DNA from: M3007 sp964621185
GTDB taxonomy: Bacteria > Bacteroidota > Bacteroidia > Chitinophagales > Saprospiraceae
Reading direction: 5' to 3'
Length of the DNA: 64,000 nt
Assembly: GCA_964621185.1 (NCBI GenBank)
Contig: CAZULM010000025.1
Location: 17,040 to 81,039, forward strand
This document shows positions 42,771-50,545 of this stretch, piece by piece. Under the pieces are notes generated by a model, which saw only the letters and a list, made by a program, of their open reading frames with translations, ran no database searches and was not told the origin of the DNA. How positions within the stretch are numbered: position 1 is the first letter of the stretch; every line of letters starts with the position of its first letter. Both the position numbers and the translations under genes were made by a program.

Positions 42771-45700
42771 AAGAGCGGGATTTTTATGGTGAAAAACGTT
42801 CCATCTTCTACAATTTCAATTTTGCGGTCGGTGAGGTAGCGATAAAATGATTGCAGGTTGTGTAGCCCTTTGCGGTTGCTGGTTTCCACGAATTTCTTTT
42901 TTTGGAGGTTGTTGCGCACGGTGAGGAAATCATCTTCCACATAAACATCAATGATGAGGGGGCTTTCCTCGTCGACGATGTTGTGCTTGATGGCATTTTC
43001 GATCATGTTCTGCAAGGTTACCGGGACGATTTTGCGGTGCAGAAGCTCCTCAGGCACTTGAAAATTGACGAAAAGCCCTTCCCTGAACCGCGTTTTTTGA
43101 AGCTCAATAAATGCTCTGGTAAACTTCAATTCTTCTGCGATAGGCACCAATTCCTGTTCGCTGCTTTTCAGGATATAGCGGTAGCTTTTGCTCAAATTCT
43201 CCAGAAAGCCCACCGCTGCTTTTTGATCAATTTGGATGAGACTGTTGAGCGAAGTGAGCGAATTGAACAGGAAATGGGGGTTCAACTGCTGCTTGAGGCT
43301 TTCGTACATCACCACGGCTTTTTCCTTTTCCAGCAACTGTGTTTTGCCTTTCAGCTCCTGCAATTGCCGCTCATGTCTGCGCCGGTTGCGGTAAAACCAA
43401 ACCGTAAATGCGGCTAAGGATGCAGCGACAAATGCCCAGAACCATTTTGTTTCATAAAAGGGCACATGTACCGTAAGTGGAACGGAGATGGCTGCTTCAT
43501 CGCTGGAATCGGCAAGTTTCACCTTGAAATAATACGTGCCTGCGGGAATATTGGTATAGGTTACAAAGCGGCGCGTTCCGGCTTGCACCCATTGGTCGTC
43601 AAAGTTTTCCAGTTTGTATGCGTACTGAAGGAGTTCGGGGTGGCTGAAATCAATTGCGGCGAATTCAAAAGAGAAAAACCGGCTTTCTGCAGGCACAACC
43701 AGCTTCCGGGACGGTACGCCTTCGCTGCCAGTGTACATTTCCTGGTCATCGATTTTGAAGGAGCAGATGGTAAGCGGCGCATTCCGGCCAATATTTTGTA
43801 ACCTATTTGGGTCGAACGTATAGTAACCCATATTTGAACGCAGGTACATAAGCCCCTCACTGCCAGCCACTATCCCATGCATGGTAAAATTTACGCCTTC
43901 TTCTTTCCCGTAAGAGCTTATTTTGTCCGATCGCATGTCAATTTTGCTAAGCCCAGCAGAAGTAATACACCAAATATTGCCTTGTTGGTCGAATGTGCTT
44001 GACACTACATACTCGGACCGCAACCCATCACCAATCCGGTATTTTTTCAACATCAGTGGCACTTCGCCCGAACAGTCAAAATACAAAAAGCCCTCTTCGG
44101 TACACACCATCATGTTCCCCTGCGTGTCGGCAATACAATTGTTGACCCGCATGGAGGCCAGGTCTTTGGTTATTTTCCCCTGATTGTCCAGGTACACAAA
44201 TGTTTTTTTGCCCGGGTCGTAATATCCGTAAGCCGTTTTGTCGCGGCTTCCATACCATATTCTTCCCCGCCGATCAATGGCAATGATGCCTACTACATTG
44301 GAGGCGATGGAGCCAGGTTTGGTTTCATCGGGCATAAAATGTACCGATTCACCCGTAATGGGATCCAGGCGGATAACCCCTAAATAGGAGGTACTCATCC
44401 AGAGTTTGCCTTCAAAGTCCTGGCCAAATTCATTGTACCAGTTAGCCTGCTTGTCTTTGTCGTATAAAGGTGGTTGCTTCGTCTTTTCTATGCGCAACTG
44501 GTCGGGATATAACCTGAAAACAGTGCTGCGCGAAAGCACCCAATAAGAACCATTCCCTGCGGGAATTACACTTGCTATGGATTGAACCTGCTCTTCCGGG
44601 CGGCGACTAAACTCAACAACAGTACTTTTGCCGGTCAGTTTGTCCCGCAGCACCAGCCCATGGCCCCAATTCAAGCCAATTACCAGATAACGCCCGGAAG
44701 GATCTTCGTTTAGGGTAGAAACAGCGAATGGTGACAGACCTTTTGCATTCCCCACATTAACCGGATGAAACTGAAAAACCTTGTTTTTTATCTGGAGGCG
44801 CGTGAACCTGGCATTAGCAATTACCCAAAAATTGCCTTGATAGTCTTCCAAAAACCTTCCTAGTGCAATTTTGGGCATTTCAGAGAATTCCGACGGGTGA
44901 TCGCTGAAAAAGTAAAACTGCTCTGTCTTTTCGTTGAATATGCCCAAGCCCTTTTCTTGCGTGGTAATCCAGAGCTCATCGGCTCCTTTCCGGACAATAT
45001 CGTTGACAATATTGATGTCGACTGCATCAGTTTTGTCAAAAAAGTACTGTTTCCATGCTCCGGTTTTTCGGTTAAAGCGTCTCAAACCAGTGCCCCAACC
45101 GCCAATCCACAGCACATCGCCTTCTGCAAGCAATTTATAGGCGGCTTGTTTGGCCTTCTCATTATCAACGGGATTCTGGCTCCTGACTGGCTCCGCTTTC
45201 CCGGTTCGGGGATCGAAACAATACAGCCCATCATTCGTGGTACAATATATTTTTCCTTGCTCATCCTGCCAAAACTGGTACGGATTATTTTGGGTTGGAA
45301 GCACCTCGGGCGCAAAATGCGGTGCACTTTCTTTTGTTACCACATCATACTGTTGAATAGCACCCGACTTTTTATCCAGGTGTACCAAACCATTCAAACC
45401 TACTCCCATCCATAACTCGCCGTCTCTGTCAAAAAACATCCCAAGTATGGGCGCCGTTTTGTTCTTCAACTTTAAAGTAAAGGGGTAGTTTTTGAATTTT
45501 CCGGATTTCCGGTCGTAACAGCTCACCCCGCCTCTTAGCAAGCCCACCCAAATATTACCCTTGGCATCTTCTATTACCTTCATCACATGGTTGCTGTAGA
45601 TGGATGTTGAGTCGCCGGGAATATTTTGAAAAGCCCTGAACGAATTGCCATCAAATCGAAACAGCCCTTCCCGCGTGCCGAGCCAGATATAGCCTAGTTT

Positions 45701-45847
45701 GTCCTGATGGATATCATTGACGCCAGAACAATAAAGACGGTCGCTTTCATCATAATATTTGACGGTTACTTCCAGGTTTTGACCCGATATGAAACCGGGA
45801 AGCAACCAGATAAGCCCCAGGAGGATATGAAAGACATTTTGACCCAT
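42767..45847 (-). CDS. propeller-type sensor histidine kinase (LytS/His_kinase class)
   Basis: This 1026-residue sensor starts at 45847 with the signal MGQNVFHILLGLIWLLPGF. The periplasmic part is a two-component regulator propeller (repeats such as DKLGYIWLGTREGLFRFDGN, DAKGNIWVGLLRGGVSCYDR and QGNIWCITSAGLSKIDM). A Y_Y_Y Ig-like domain ends it (YTNIPAGTYYFKVKLADSSD). One membrane helix follows (WFWAFVAASLAAFTVWFY). The kinase part has a coiled coil, the phospho-His in LKQQLNPHFLFNSLTSL, and the ATPase box MIENAIKHNIVDEESPL. In gut Bacteroides such propellers sense glycan fragments; here no polysaccharide locus is near. Confidence 0.93.
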   Translation of the reverse strand: MGQNVFHILLGLIWLLPGFISGQNLEVTVKYYDESDRLYCSGVNDIHQDKLGYIWLGTREGLFRFDGNSFRAFQNIPGDSTSIYSNHVMKVIEDAKGNIWVGLLRGGVSCYDRKSGKFKNYPFTLKLKNKTAPILGMFFDRDGELWMGVGLNGLVHLDKKSGAIQQYDVVTKESAPHFAPEVLPTQNNPYQFWQDEQGKIYCTTNDGLYCFDPRTGKAEPVRSQNPVDNEKAKQAAYKLLAEGDVLWIGGWGTGLRRFNRKTGAWKQYFFDKTDAVDINIVNDIVRKGADELWITTQEKGLGIFNEKTEQFYFFSDHPSEFSEMPKIALGRFLEDYQGNFWVIANARFTRLQIKNKVFQFHPVNVGNAKGLSPFAVSTLNEDPSGRYLVIGLNWGHGLVLRDKLTGKSTVVEFSRRPEEQVQSIASVIPAGNGSYWVLSRSTVFRLYPDQLRIEKTKQPPLYDKDKQANWYNEFGQDFEGKLWMSTSYLGVIRLDPITGESVHFMPDETKPGSIASNVVGIIAIDRRGRIWYGSRDKTAYGYYDPGKKTFVYLDNQGKITKDLASMRVNNCIADTQGNMMVCTEEGFLYFDCSGEVPLMLKKYRIGDGLRSEYVVSSTFDQQGNIWCITSAGLSKIDMRSDKISSYGKEEGVNFTMHGIVAGSEGLMYLRSNMGYYTFDPNRLQNIGRNAPLTICSFKIDDQEMYTGSEGVPSRKLVVPAESRFFSFEFAAIDFSHPELLQYAYKLENFDDQWVQAGTRRFVTYTNIPAGTYYFKVKLADSSDEAAISVPLTVHVPFYETKWFWAFVAASLAAFTVWFYRNRRRHERQLQELKGKTQLLEKEKAVVMYESLKQQLNPHFLFNSLTSLNSLIQIDQKAAVGFLENLSKSYRYILKSSEQELVPIAEELKFTRAFIELQKTRFREGLFVNFQVPEELLHRKIVPVTLQNMIENAIKHNIVDEESPLIIDVYVEDDFLTVRNNLQKKKFVETSNRKGLHNLQSFYRYLTDRKIEIVEDGTFFTIKIPLL

Positions 45848-45902
45848 ACGGCAAAAATAGAAATCGGGCAACACCGCACTGCTTTTTTCAAAATGAAAGG
45901 TA

Positions 45903-45942
45903 GCAAAATACAAATGAAGCGTGGCAAAATGCAAATGAAGCG
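45903..45942 (-). promoter_or_regulatory. two 19-bp direct repeats with 21-bp period upstream of the sensor operon
   Basis: GCAAAATACAAATGAAGCG (45903-45921) and GCAAAATGCAAATGAAGCG (45924-45942) differ at one base. The period is two helical turns, as in known LytTR operators. They lie 56-95 bp upstream of the sensor gene start. Confidence 0.6.
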
Positions 45943-46004
45943 ACGTTTTCTTCCAATGTCATTTGGATGCAGTGCTCAATAAGGTGCGTCCCAAAAAACG
46001 CGGC

Positions 46005-46109
46005 TATACCTCACGCCGCTTGGTTTTGTGCATGCCGGTCTTTGTAATCAATTGAACATCAGTTGAATCAATCATACTCAATCACAAAAATCAGGCGAAT
46101 CATAGTATA
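46005..46109 (+). repeat. 105-bp dispersed element, subfamily 1, copy B
   Basis: A full-length copy from TATACCTCACGCCGC to GCGAATCATAGTATA. It ends 19 bp from the 3' end of the barrel protein gene at 46129. Confidence 0.9.
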
Positions 46110-46128
46110 ATTGGGGTTATTGGCTGCG

Positions 46129-46701
46129 TCATATCTTGAAACGCAGGCCAATGTTCAGCCAGGCCACACCGTATCCCAGTTCGGCATAAGCGCCCAACTT
46201 CGGCTTGAACTGGTACCTGGCGCCAATGAAACCCGACCAGGTAAGCCCCCCAGATGCCGGGGAATTGTAGTTTGACTCGTCGATCAGTGGATCATTGGAG
46301 AAGAACCGCGCCCTGGAAAATGTAAAACCGACCATTGCGCCGCCATACGTGTCGAGTTTTGGGTTTTTGAACAGATCATAGTGATAGGCCCCACGAGCTC
46401 CTACAATGACGTAAGTATAACGCCAGCCATAATCCAGGGAGCCGCTGCCGTTGTAGTCGTACCGGGAAGTGGCATAGCCCAGATAAGCGCCAACGCCAAT
46501 TTCATCTGTCACCCCTTTTTCGTAGGAGACATTAATCGGTGGCAACACACTGTGGTAGCCGCTGCCATACAGCGTGGCGCCGAGCCCTACACCAAGATGC
46601 AGGTCTTGCTGCCCTTTGACATACATCTGGGCGTTTATTTGGGTAAAGGAAAAGAGCAACATGATGCAGCTAACTGCGCTTTTGATTGAAATAAGTTTCA
46701 T
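46129..46701 (-). CDS. outer-membrane beta-barrel protein, unknown
   Basis: This 190-residue protein starts at 46701 with the signal MKLISIKSAVSCIMLLFSFT, ending NAQ. The mature part is an eight-strand-like barrel: LHLGVGLGATLYGSGYHSVL, VGAYLGYATSRYDYNGS, YTYVIVGARGAYHYDLFKNP, and the last strand GYGVAWLNIGLRFKI with terminal aromatic and Ile pattern. It should be a small outer-membrane protein of the OmpW/PorT-like general type. An octamer tandem array precedes the start on the coding strand. It has no operon partner. Confidence 0.72.
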   Translation of the reverse strand: MKLISIKSAVSCIMLLFSFTQINAQMYVKGQQDLHLGVGLGATLYGSGYHSVLPPINVSYEKGVTDEIGVGAYLGYATSRYDYNGSGSLDYGWRYTYVIVGARGAYHYDLFKNPKLDTYGGAMVGFTFSRARFFSNDPLIDESNYNSPASGGLTWSGFIGARYQFKPKLGAYAELGYGVAWLNIGLRFKI

Positions 46702-46711
46702 CGTTTTTAAT

Positions 46712-46743
46712 TTGATAAGGTGATAATTTGAAAATGTGATAAT
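46712..46743 (-). repeat. octamer tandem array in the leader of the barrel gene
   Basis: On the minus strand: ATTATCAC, ATTTTCAA, ATTATCAC, CTTATCAA, ending 10 bp before the ATG at 46701. It has the same unit and length as the array at 61578. Confidence 0.75.
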
Positions 46744-47007
46744 GGGGGTATCAAATTGAACTTTGATGGGCAAAGGTTTGCCCAGCAGCAAGCGATGTGC
46801 AACTTTTATAGTTCGAAGGGTAGGAAAATCGAGTTGAGGTGTGGCCGATTGGCTGATAAGGCCGCAGGATGAACACCGGGCATCGCCTGGTGTGGAGAAG
46901 GCTCAGGTATTCGCGCCCTGTAATGGCTTTCTTGGTTTTTCTGCCAGATCAGGATGCCCCCTTCAGGGCGCGGATGTTTCCGGCTTTTTTGCATTGGGCG
47001 TTGCCCA

Positions 47008-47095
47008 ATGTTAGTGATTTCGCCCTTTCAGGGCTGTATCGGCAGGGGACGCGGTCAAAATGTTAGTGATTTCGCCCTTTCAGGGCTGTATCGGC
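47008..47095 (+). repeat. two identical 36-bp direct repeats
   Basis: ATGTTAGTGATTTCGCCC followed by TTTCAGGGCTGTATCGGC occurs at 47008-47043 and 47060-47095 without mismatch. Each contains the palindrome GCCCTTTCAGGGC. Confidence 0.85.
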
Positions 47096-47193
47096 GGAGA
47101 GAGGTCAAAAAAGGGCATATTTATTCATTTCCCAAAAATTTGGGACGACTCATGTTTTCGCCCAGCCCAACGGCCAATAATTTCAGTGGGATA

Positions 47194-47240
47194 CAGCTTG
47201 CGCCCTGAAAGGCCATCTAAGCCTTTCAGGGCGCAAGCTG
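47194..47240. repeat. perfect 19-bp-stem hairpin
   Basis: CAGCTTGCGCCCTGAAAGG pairs fully with CCTTTCAGGGCGCAAGCTG over a 9-base loop. It lies 25 bp from the end of the anti-sigma-like gene on the minus strand and may act as its 3' boundary. Confidence 0.8.
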
Positions 47241-47264
47241 GAGGGAAAAAACTCCAACCAAATA

Positions 47265-48014
47265 TTATTTCAAGCGTTTCAGCAGGCGGATGGCTTGTTT
47301 TTTATACGTTACGCCATCAGGGGCATCGATGTATGACTGCAAGTTTTGTTGCGCCTGCTTGACATCGTTGATGCCCATGTAGGCCAGTCCCAGGAAATAA
47401 AGCGCGGGTGTGCGGTAGGCACTGGTTTGGTCTTGCGCCACCGCGCTAAGCGCATTGATGGTCTCCGCGTATTTTTTTTGCCCCAAAAACGACATGCCAA
47501 GGTAAAAACGGTAGTCCATACGCGTAGTGTTGGCATTGACCACCTCGGTCAGTTTTTGAGAAGCCTTCAAATAGTTCTTCTGGTCGTAAGCGGCAAAAGC
47601 TTCCAATACATCCGGCGACACGGTTTCGGCGCTTTCACCGAGATTTTTGAATTTCATTTTATTGGGAAAATGCTCGATGGATTGCGCCAGCAACTCTTGC
47701 GGGGAGCTCGCATTGGGGTCGGGGATAAAGATGTAGGCTACAACGAGCAGCGCAACGGCCGCAGCAACGGCCAAAAATTTCTTATACATGCTTATGTTTC
47801 GAAAGGGCGGCTTCGCCGCTTCGCGCCATTGCTCGTTCTTGATGCCTTTGGCAAGGGAGCGCTTTGAAACCTGTTGGGCCAGGTTTTGTTGCCAGGCAAA
47901 TTCGGCAGCCACCTTGGAGTCATTGGCCAAAATTGCCTTCAGCTCCTGTTGCTCAACATCGGTGAGCGTGTTGGCGAAATATGATTCGATGAGTTGTTCT
48001 GTTCGGTGATCCAT
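47265..48014 (-). CDS. anti-sigma-like membrane protein with TPR-type C-terminus
   Basis: This 249-residue protein has an N-terminal cytosolic helical region of anti-sigma type (IESYFANTLTDVEQQELKAI, then KVAAEFAWQQNLAQQ). One membrane helix is at about residues 79-97 (FLAVAAAVALLVVAYIFI). A periplasmic TPR-like domain ends it (ALYFLGLAYMGINDVKQAQQ, LGMSFLGQKKYAETINALS). It has no zinc-binding HxxxCxxC motif. It follows the ECF sigma gene on the same strand, so I infer that it holds that sigma factor at the membrane and listens to the envelope through its TPR domain. A heptamer array precedes its start. Confidence 0.75.
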   Translation of the reverse strand: MDHRTEQLIESYFANTLTDVEQQELKAILANDSKVAAEFAWQQNLAQQVSKRSLAKGIKNEQWREAAKPPFRNISMYKKFLAVAAAVALLVVAYIFIPDPNASSPQELLAQSIEHFPNKMKFKNLGESAETVSPDVLEAFAAYDQKNYLKASQKLTEVVNANTTRMDYRFYLGMSFLGQKKYAETINALSAVAQDQTSAYRTPALYFLGLAYMGINDVKQAQQNLQSYIDAPDGVTYKKQAIRLLKRLK

Positions 48015-48055
48015 GTTGCATAACCATTAGGCAGTTTTGAAATGTGTTTCAGTTG

Positions 48056-48092
48056 GATTCGTGATTGGTGATCGGTTGATTGGCGATTGGTT
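48056..48092 (-). repeat. heptamer-type tandem array (GATTGGT) between the sigma and anti-sigma-like genes
   Basis: On the plus strand the units are GATTCGT, GATTGGT, GATCGGTT, GATTGGC, GATTGGTT. On the coding strand these read as RCCAATC units, similar in core to the GCCAATA units before iscA. The array ends 42 bp before the ATG at 48014. Confidence 0.65.
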
Positions 48093-48106
48093 GAACGATT
48101 CTTGGG

Positions 48107-48640
48107 TCATCTCAATTTGTCGAGGGCGCGCTTGCGGAGCTGTCGGACGACATCGGGGCTGGCGTAGCCCATCACGTCGGCAATTTCCTGGCTGGTAAGG
48201 CCTTCTTGGTAGGTCAGGATGAGCAGGCTGCGGGCGGGTTCCCCCAGCGCGTCCACTTTTGACCACAATTGTTCCTTTTCCTGCGCGGCGATCATGTTTG
48301 TTTCAATGCCACTGTCCACCTCTTTTGTATGGGGCATAAATTCTTCCCCTGGCAAGGTGATGCGGCCGCGTTTTCGGTTAAAGGCTTGAATCAGGTTTTT
48401 GCAGATGCCGAACACGTAAGTGCACAGCGTGCCTGCGAGCTCCGACAAACGCCCGGATTCGATGTTGAGCACAGCGATGAGCACAGCGTTCTGGAAGATA
48501 TCTGCCAAATCGTGGCCGCCTAATCTGGCATTTTCCCGTCCCCAGCCCACAAACTTTGGCCTACAATCGCTGTACAGCCTCGCCGAAGTGCGGTTTGGGT
48601 TTTGCCTGAATTCCTTAAGTTCGTCTTGTTTGTCGCTCAT
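48107..48640 (-). CDS. ECF-like sigma factor of the CHAT locus
   Basis: This 177-residue sigma factor starts at 48640; the longer frame from 48832 runs across the promoter. Region 2 is at about residues 40-95 (GGHDLADIFQNAVLIAVLNI, LCTYVFGICKNLIQAFNRKR). Region 4 is at about 125-177 (LGEPARSLLILTYQEGLTSQ, IADVMGYASPDVVRQLRKRA). It is an ECF-type factor, paired with an anti-sigma-like gene 92 bp downstream and divergent from the CHAT operon. I infer that it may drive that operon and itself. Confidence 0.88.
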   Translation of the reverse strand: MSDKQDELKEFRQNPNRTSARLYSDCRPKFVGWGRENARLGGHDLADIFQNAVLIAVLNIESGRLSELAGTLCTYVFGICKNLIQAFNRKRGRITLPGEEFMPHTKEVDSGIETNMIAAQEKEQLWSKVDALGEPARSLLILTYQEGLTSQEIADVMGYASPDVVRQLRKRALDKLR

Positions 48641-48681
48641 ATTTTTTATTGCCGAAGGCTGGGATAATAAAGACCGGCGCG

Positions 48682-48689
48682 CAAAAGTA
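48682..48689 (-). promoter_or_regulatory. -7 element (TACTTTTG) for the sigma gene
   Basis: On the minus strand TACTTTTG lies 41 bp upstream of the ATG at 48640. It supports the short start. Confidence 0.5.
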
Positions 48690-48819
48690 GAGCGGTATTT
48701 GGGGCTTAATGCAGATGGGAAGAAAAATGTTAACAGGAAAGGCCATATTTGTGGAAAAAATGGGTTTGTTTCGCACCTGATTAGTTCTTTCTCACCTTTT
48801 TCACCCAAATTCATTTCCA

Positions 48820-50484
48820 ATGAAAGTATCAAAAGCCTACCTAATCATCAGCGCGCTGCTCTCAATTTCCAATCCATCAAACGCTCAAACTATAGTAGTT
48901 GCCAATTCAACTTGTGCCAGGCCCAGCGTCTGCCTAAGTTCCAACCAGGTTTCGTTTGGTTTGGAGAACCTTGTGTTTGACCCAGCCGATGGGGACGCCC
49001 GTCGACGTTTTGAAGCCTTTTGGGTTACAGGCGACGGAAACTATATTCAGTTCGATCCTGCTCAAGATGCACTGTCACTGAACCCAAGATATTTTTATTC
49101 CAGTGCTGGCAACCATGAAGCCAGTGTGTACCTTACTGGAAAATACACCAATAGGATTCCTCCTGCCCGAGCTGCCCAGCCAATTACAATTGCGCCCTTA
49201 AGCCCTACTTCTACCACGACAGCATTCAAAGGCCGGCTTGGGAAAGCTGGTAGTGGCAGCGCCCCTAAAATCGACCTGTTCAGTAACCATGACATCAAAA
49301 AGAAGAACCTGACCACCTTTGTTATTTCCTGGCCAGGCGATGTAAATGCCACCGGCCTATATTTTTTTTTCAATGGGTACAAACATTCCATTAGTGGTGA
49401 ATACATAGCCTTTGCCGGGCCTATTCAACCACTAAAGTATGAGTTGACTGATGTGCCGACCTATTTCAAAACTGTTGATGCTGACGGGCGGCCACTGTTT
49501 TTTGACAGCAACAAAATTGGGGTCTTCAATACAAGTGTGCTGGCAGAAGCGACCCCAGTTGACAACCTCAACTTTCAACCTGTTTTCTCTGGCACTATGC
49601 CCGGGAAATTTGGGCAGTTCGTTTATTTTCCCGCTGAAACAGCTACTCAGGCTGATATGCCACCTAATTTTACAGAAAACCGTTTGTTTGTGGTACTCAG
49701 GGCCGACTCCACATTTGTGCCACAAGACACCTTTATGAATTTCATGGTGATGCTCACAGGAAGCAAGCCTAACCCTGATGACGACCAGTTGCAGACCGTT
49801 TTGGCTCAGCTCAACCCGGATATGGTGCCCAGCGCCCCCATCGGTTTTTCGACCCAACAACAAGCTGTTTACGTTCAGGCAGTTGCGGAACTGCAACTCC
49901 ATTATCTTACCACCTTTGACCCCAATCAATTGACAGTTGAAAACATCAGCTCTTTGGGCAGCGACGAATACGAAGTGACTTTTCGGCTAGAGATGTGCAA
50001 CAAAGGGAGAGGCATAGTTGAAAATGAAGATGTAAGCCTCACTTTCCCAGACAATTTCCACAGCTTCACGCCGCTTGGTTTCAGCCCTGTAAGCAGCAGC
50101 CAAACCACAACTGAGTGGAATTTTCGGGTTGCAAAAACCATTCTCGGTGTCGAGCTGAAAGAAGATGGCTCCCACGAAGAAAGTGTCTGTGAAAGCATCA
50201 TGTTCACGGCGAGAACCAATTGTGCAGGTGTTCGGTCGCTGTGGAAATCGGAGCAAGCGACCCCGGTGCAATCCTGTGTCGTATTTGACGGCGCCATTCC
50301 CGCCCACCCAGAGTGCCATACCGCTACTGCTATCGACTCCACCCGATACGGTTGCCTGTGCTGTATAGATGGAACCGGGAACCGTGGCGGCGGCACCGCA
50401 GACACCTGTTGGCCTCTGTGGCTATTGTTGATATTAGTTGTTATAGCTGCTATTTGGTGGGCTTACAAACAAAATAACGATTGA
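48820..50484 (+). CDS. tail-anchored secreted-type protein of the CHAT locus, unknown
   Basis: This 554-residue protein has a signal peptide (MKVSKAYLIISALLSISNPS, ending NAQ) and a beta-rich body (RRFEAFWVTGDGNYIQFDPA, KNLTTFVISWPGDVNATGLY). A DUF11-like or Ig-like domain is at about residues 370-470 (YEVTFRLEMCNKGRGIVENE, TTTEWNFRVAKTILG). A Cys-rich stretch (GCLCCIDGTGN) and one C-terminal membrane helix (LWLLLILVVIAAIWWAY) with a short basic tail follow. It is likely displayed in the periplasm on the inner membrane. No family was named. It precedes the CHAT gene by 61 bp. Confidence 0.65.
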   Translation: MKVSKAYLIISALLSISNPSNAQTIVVANSTCARPSVCLSSNQVSFGLENLVFDPADGDARRRFEAFWVTGDGNYIQFDPAQDALSLNPRYFYSSAGNHEASVYLTGKYTNRIPPARAAQPITIAPLSPTSTTTAFKGRLGKAGSGSAPKIDLFSNHDIKKKNLTTFVISWPGDVNATGLYFFFNGYKHSISGEYIAFAGPIQPLKYELTDVPTYFKTVDADGRPLFFDSNKIGVFNTSVLAEATPVDNLNFQPVFSGTMPGKFGQFVYFPAETATQADMPPNFTENRLFVVLRADSTFVPQDTFMNFMVMLTGSKPNPDDDQLQTVLAQLNPDMVPSAPIGFSTQQQAVYVQAVAELQLHYLTTFDPNQLTVENISSLGSDEYEVTFRLEMCNKGRGIVENEDVSLTFPDNFHSFTPLGFSPVSSSQTTTEWNFRVAKTILGVELKEDGSHEESVCESIMFTARTNCAGVRSLWKSEQATPVQSCVVFDGAIPAHPECHTATAIDSTRYGCLCCIDGTGNRGGGTADTCWPLWLLLILVVIAAIWWAYKQNND

Positions 50485-50545
50485 TGATTTTGTTCCACCA
50501 AAATGTGTTGGGTAATTTGAGTACCTCACCGCCAAATTCGACCTG

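Larger units (their letters stand above)
46702..47264. other. repeat-rich intergenic region
   Basis: This 563-bp gap has no supported gene. It holds an octamer leader array (46712-46743), a CATTGGGC/GCCCAATG hairpin (46992-47010), two 36-bp direct repeats, and a perfect 19-bp-stem hairpin (47194-47240). Most share the core CGCCCTTTCAGGGC or CGCCCTGAAAGG. Short frames here (ISPFQGCIG peptides) are translations of these repeats. Confidence 0.7.

Noticed and set aside
47008..47095. Possible CRISPR array
   Set aside because: Only two repeats, a 16-bp spacer, an internal palindrome, and no cas gene in the window.
46869..47208. Short frames with ISPFQGCIG-type peptides
   Set aside because: They are translations of the 36-bp direct repeats, not genes.
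48641..48832. N-terminal extension of the sigma factor
   Set aside because: The extension crosses a TACTTTTG promoter box and encodes no sigma-like sequence.
50060..50085. Extra copy of the 105-bp element (CTTCACGCCGCTTGGTTTC)
   Set aside because: The match is short, lies inside a coding region, and does not extend to the rest of the element.
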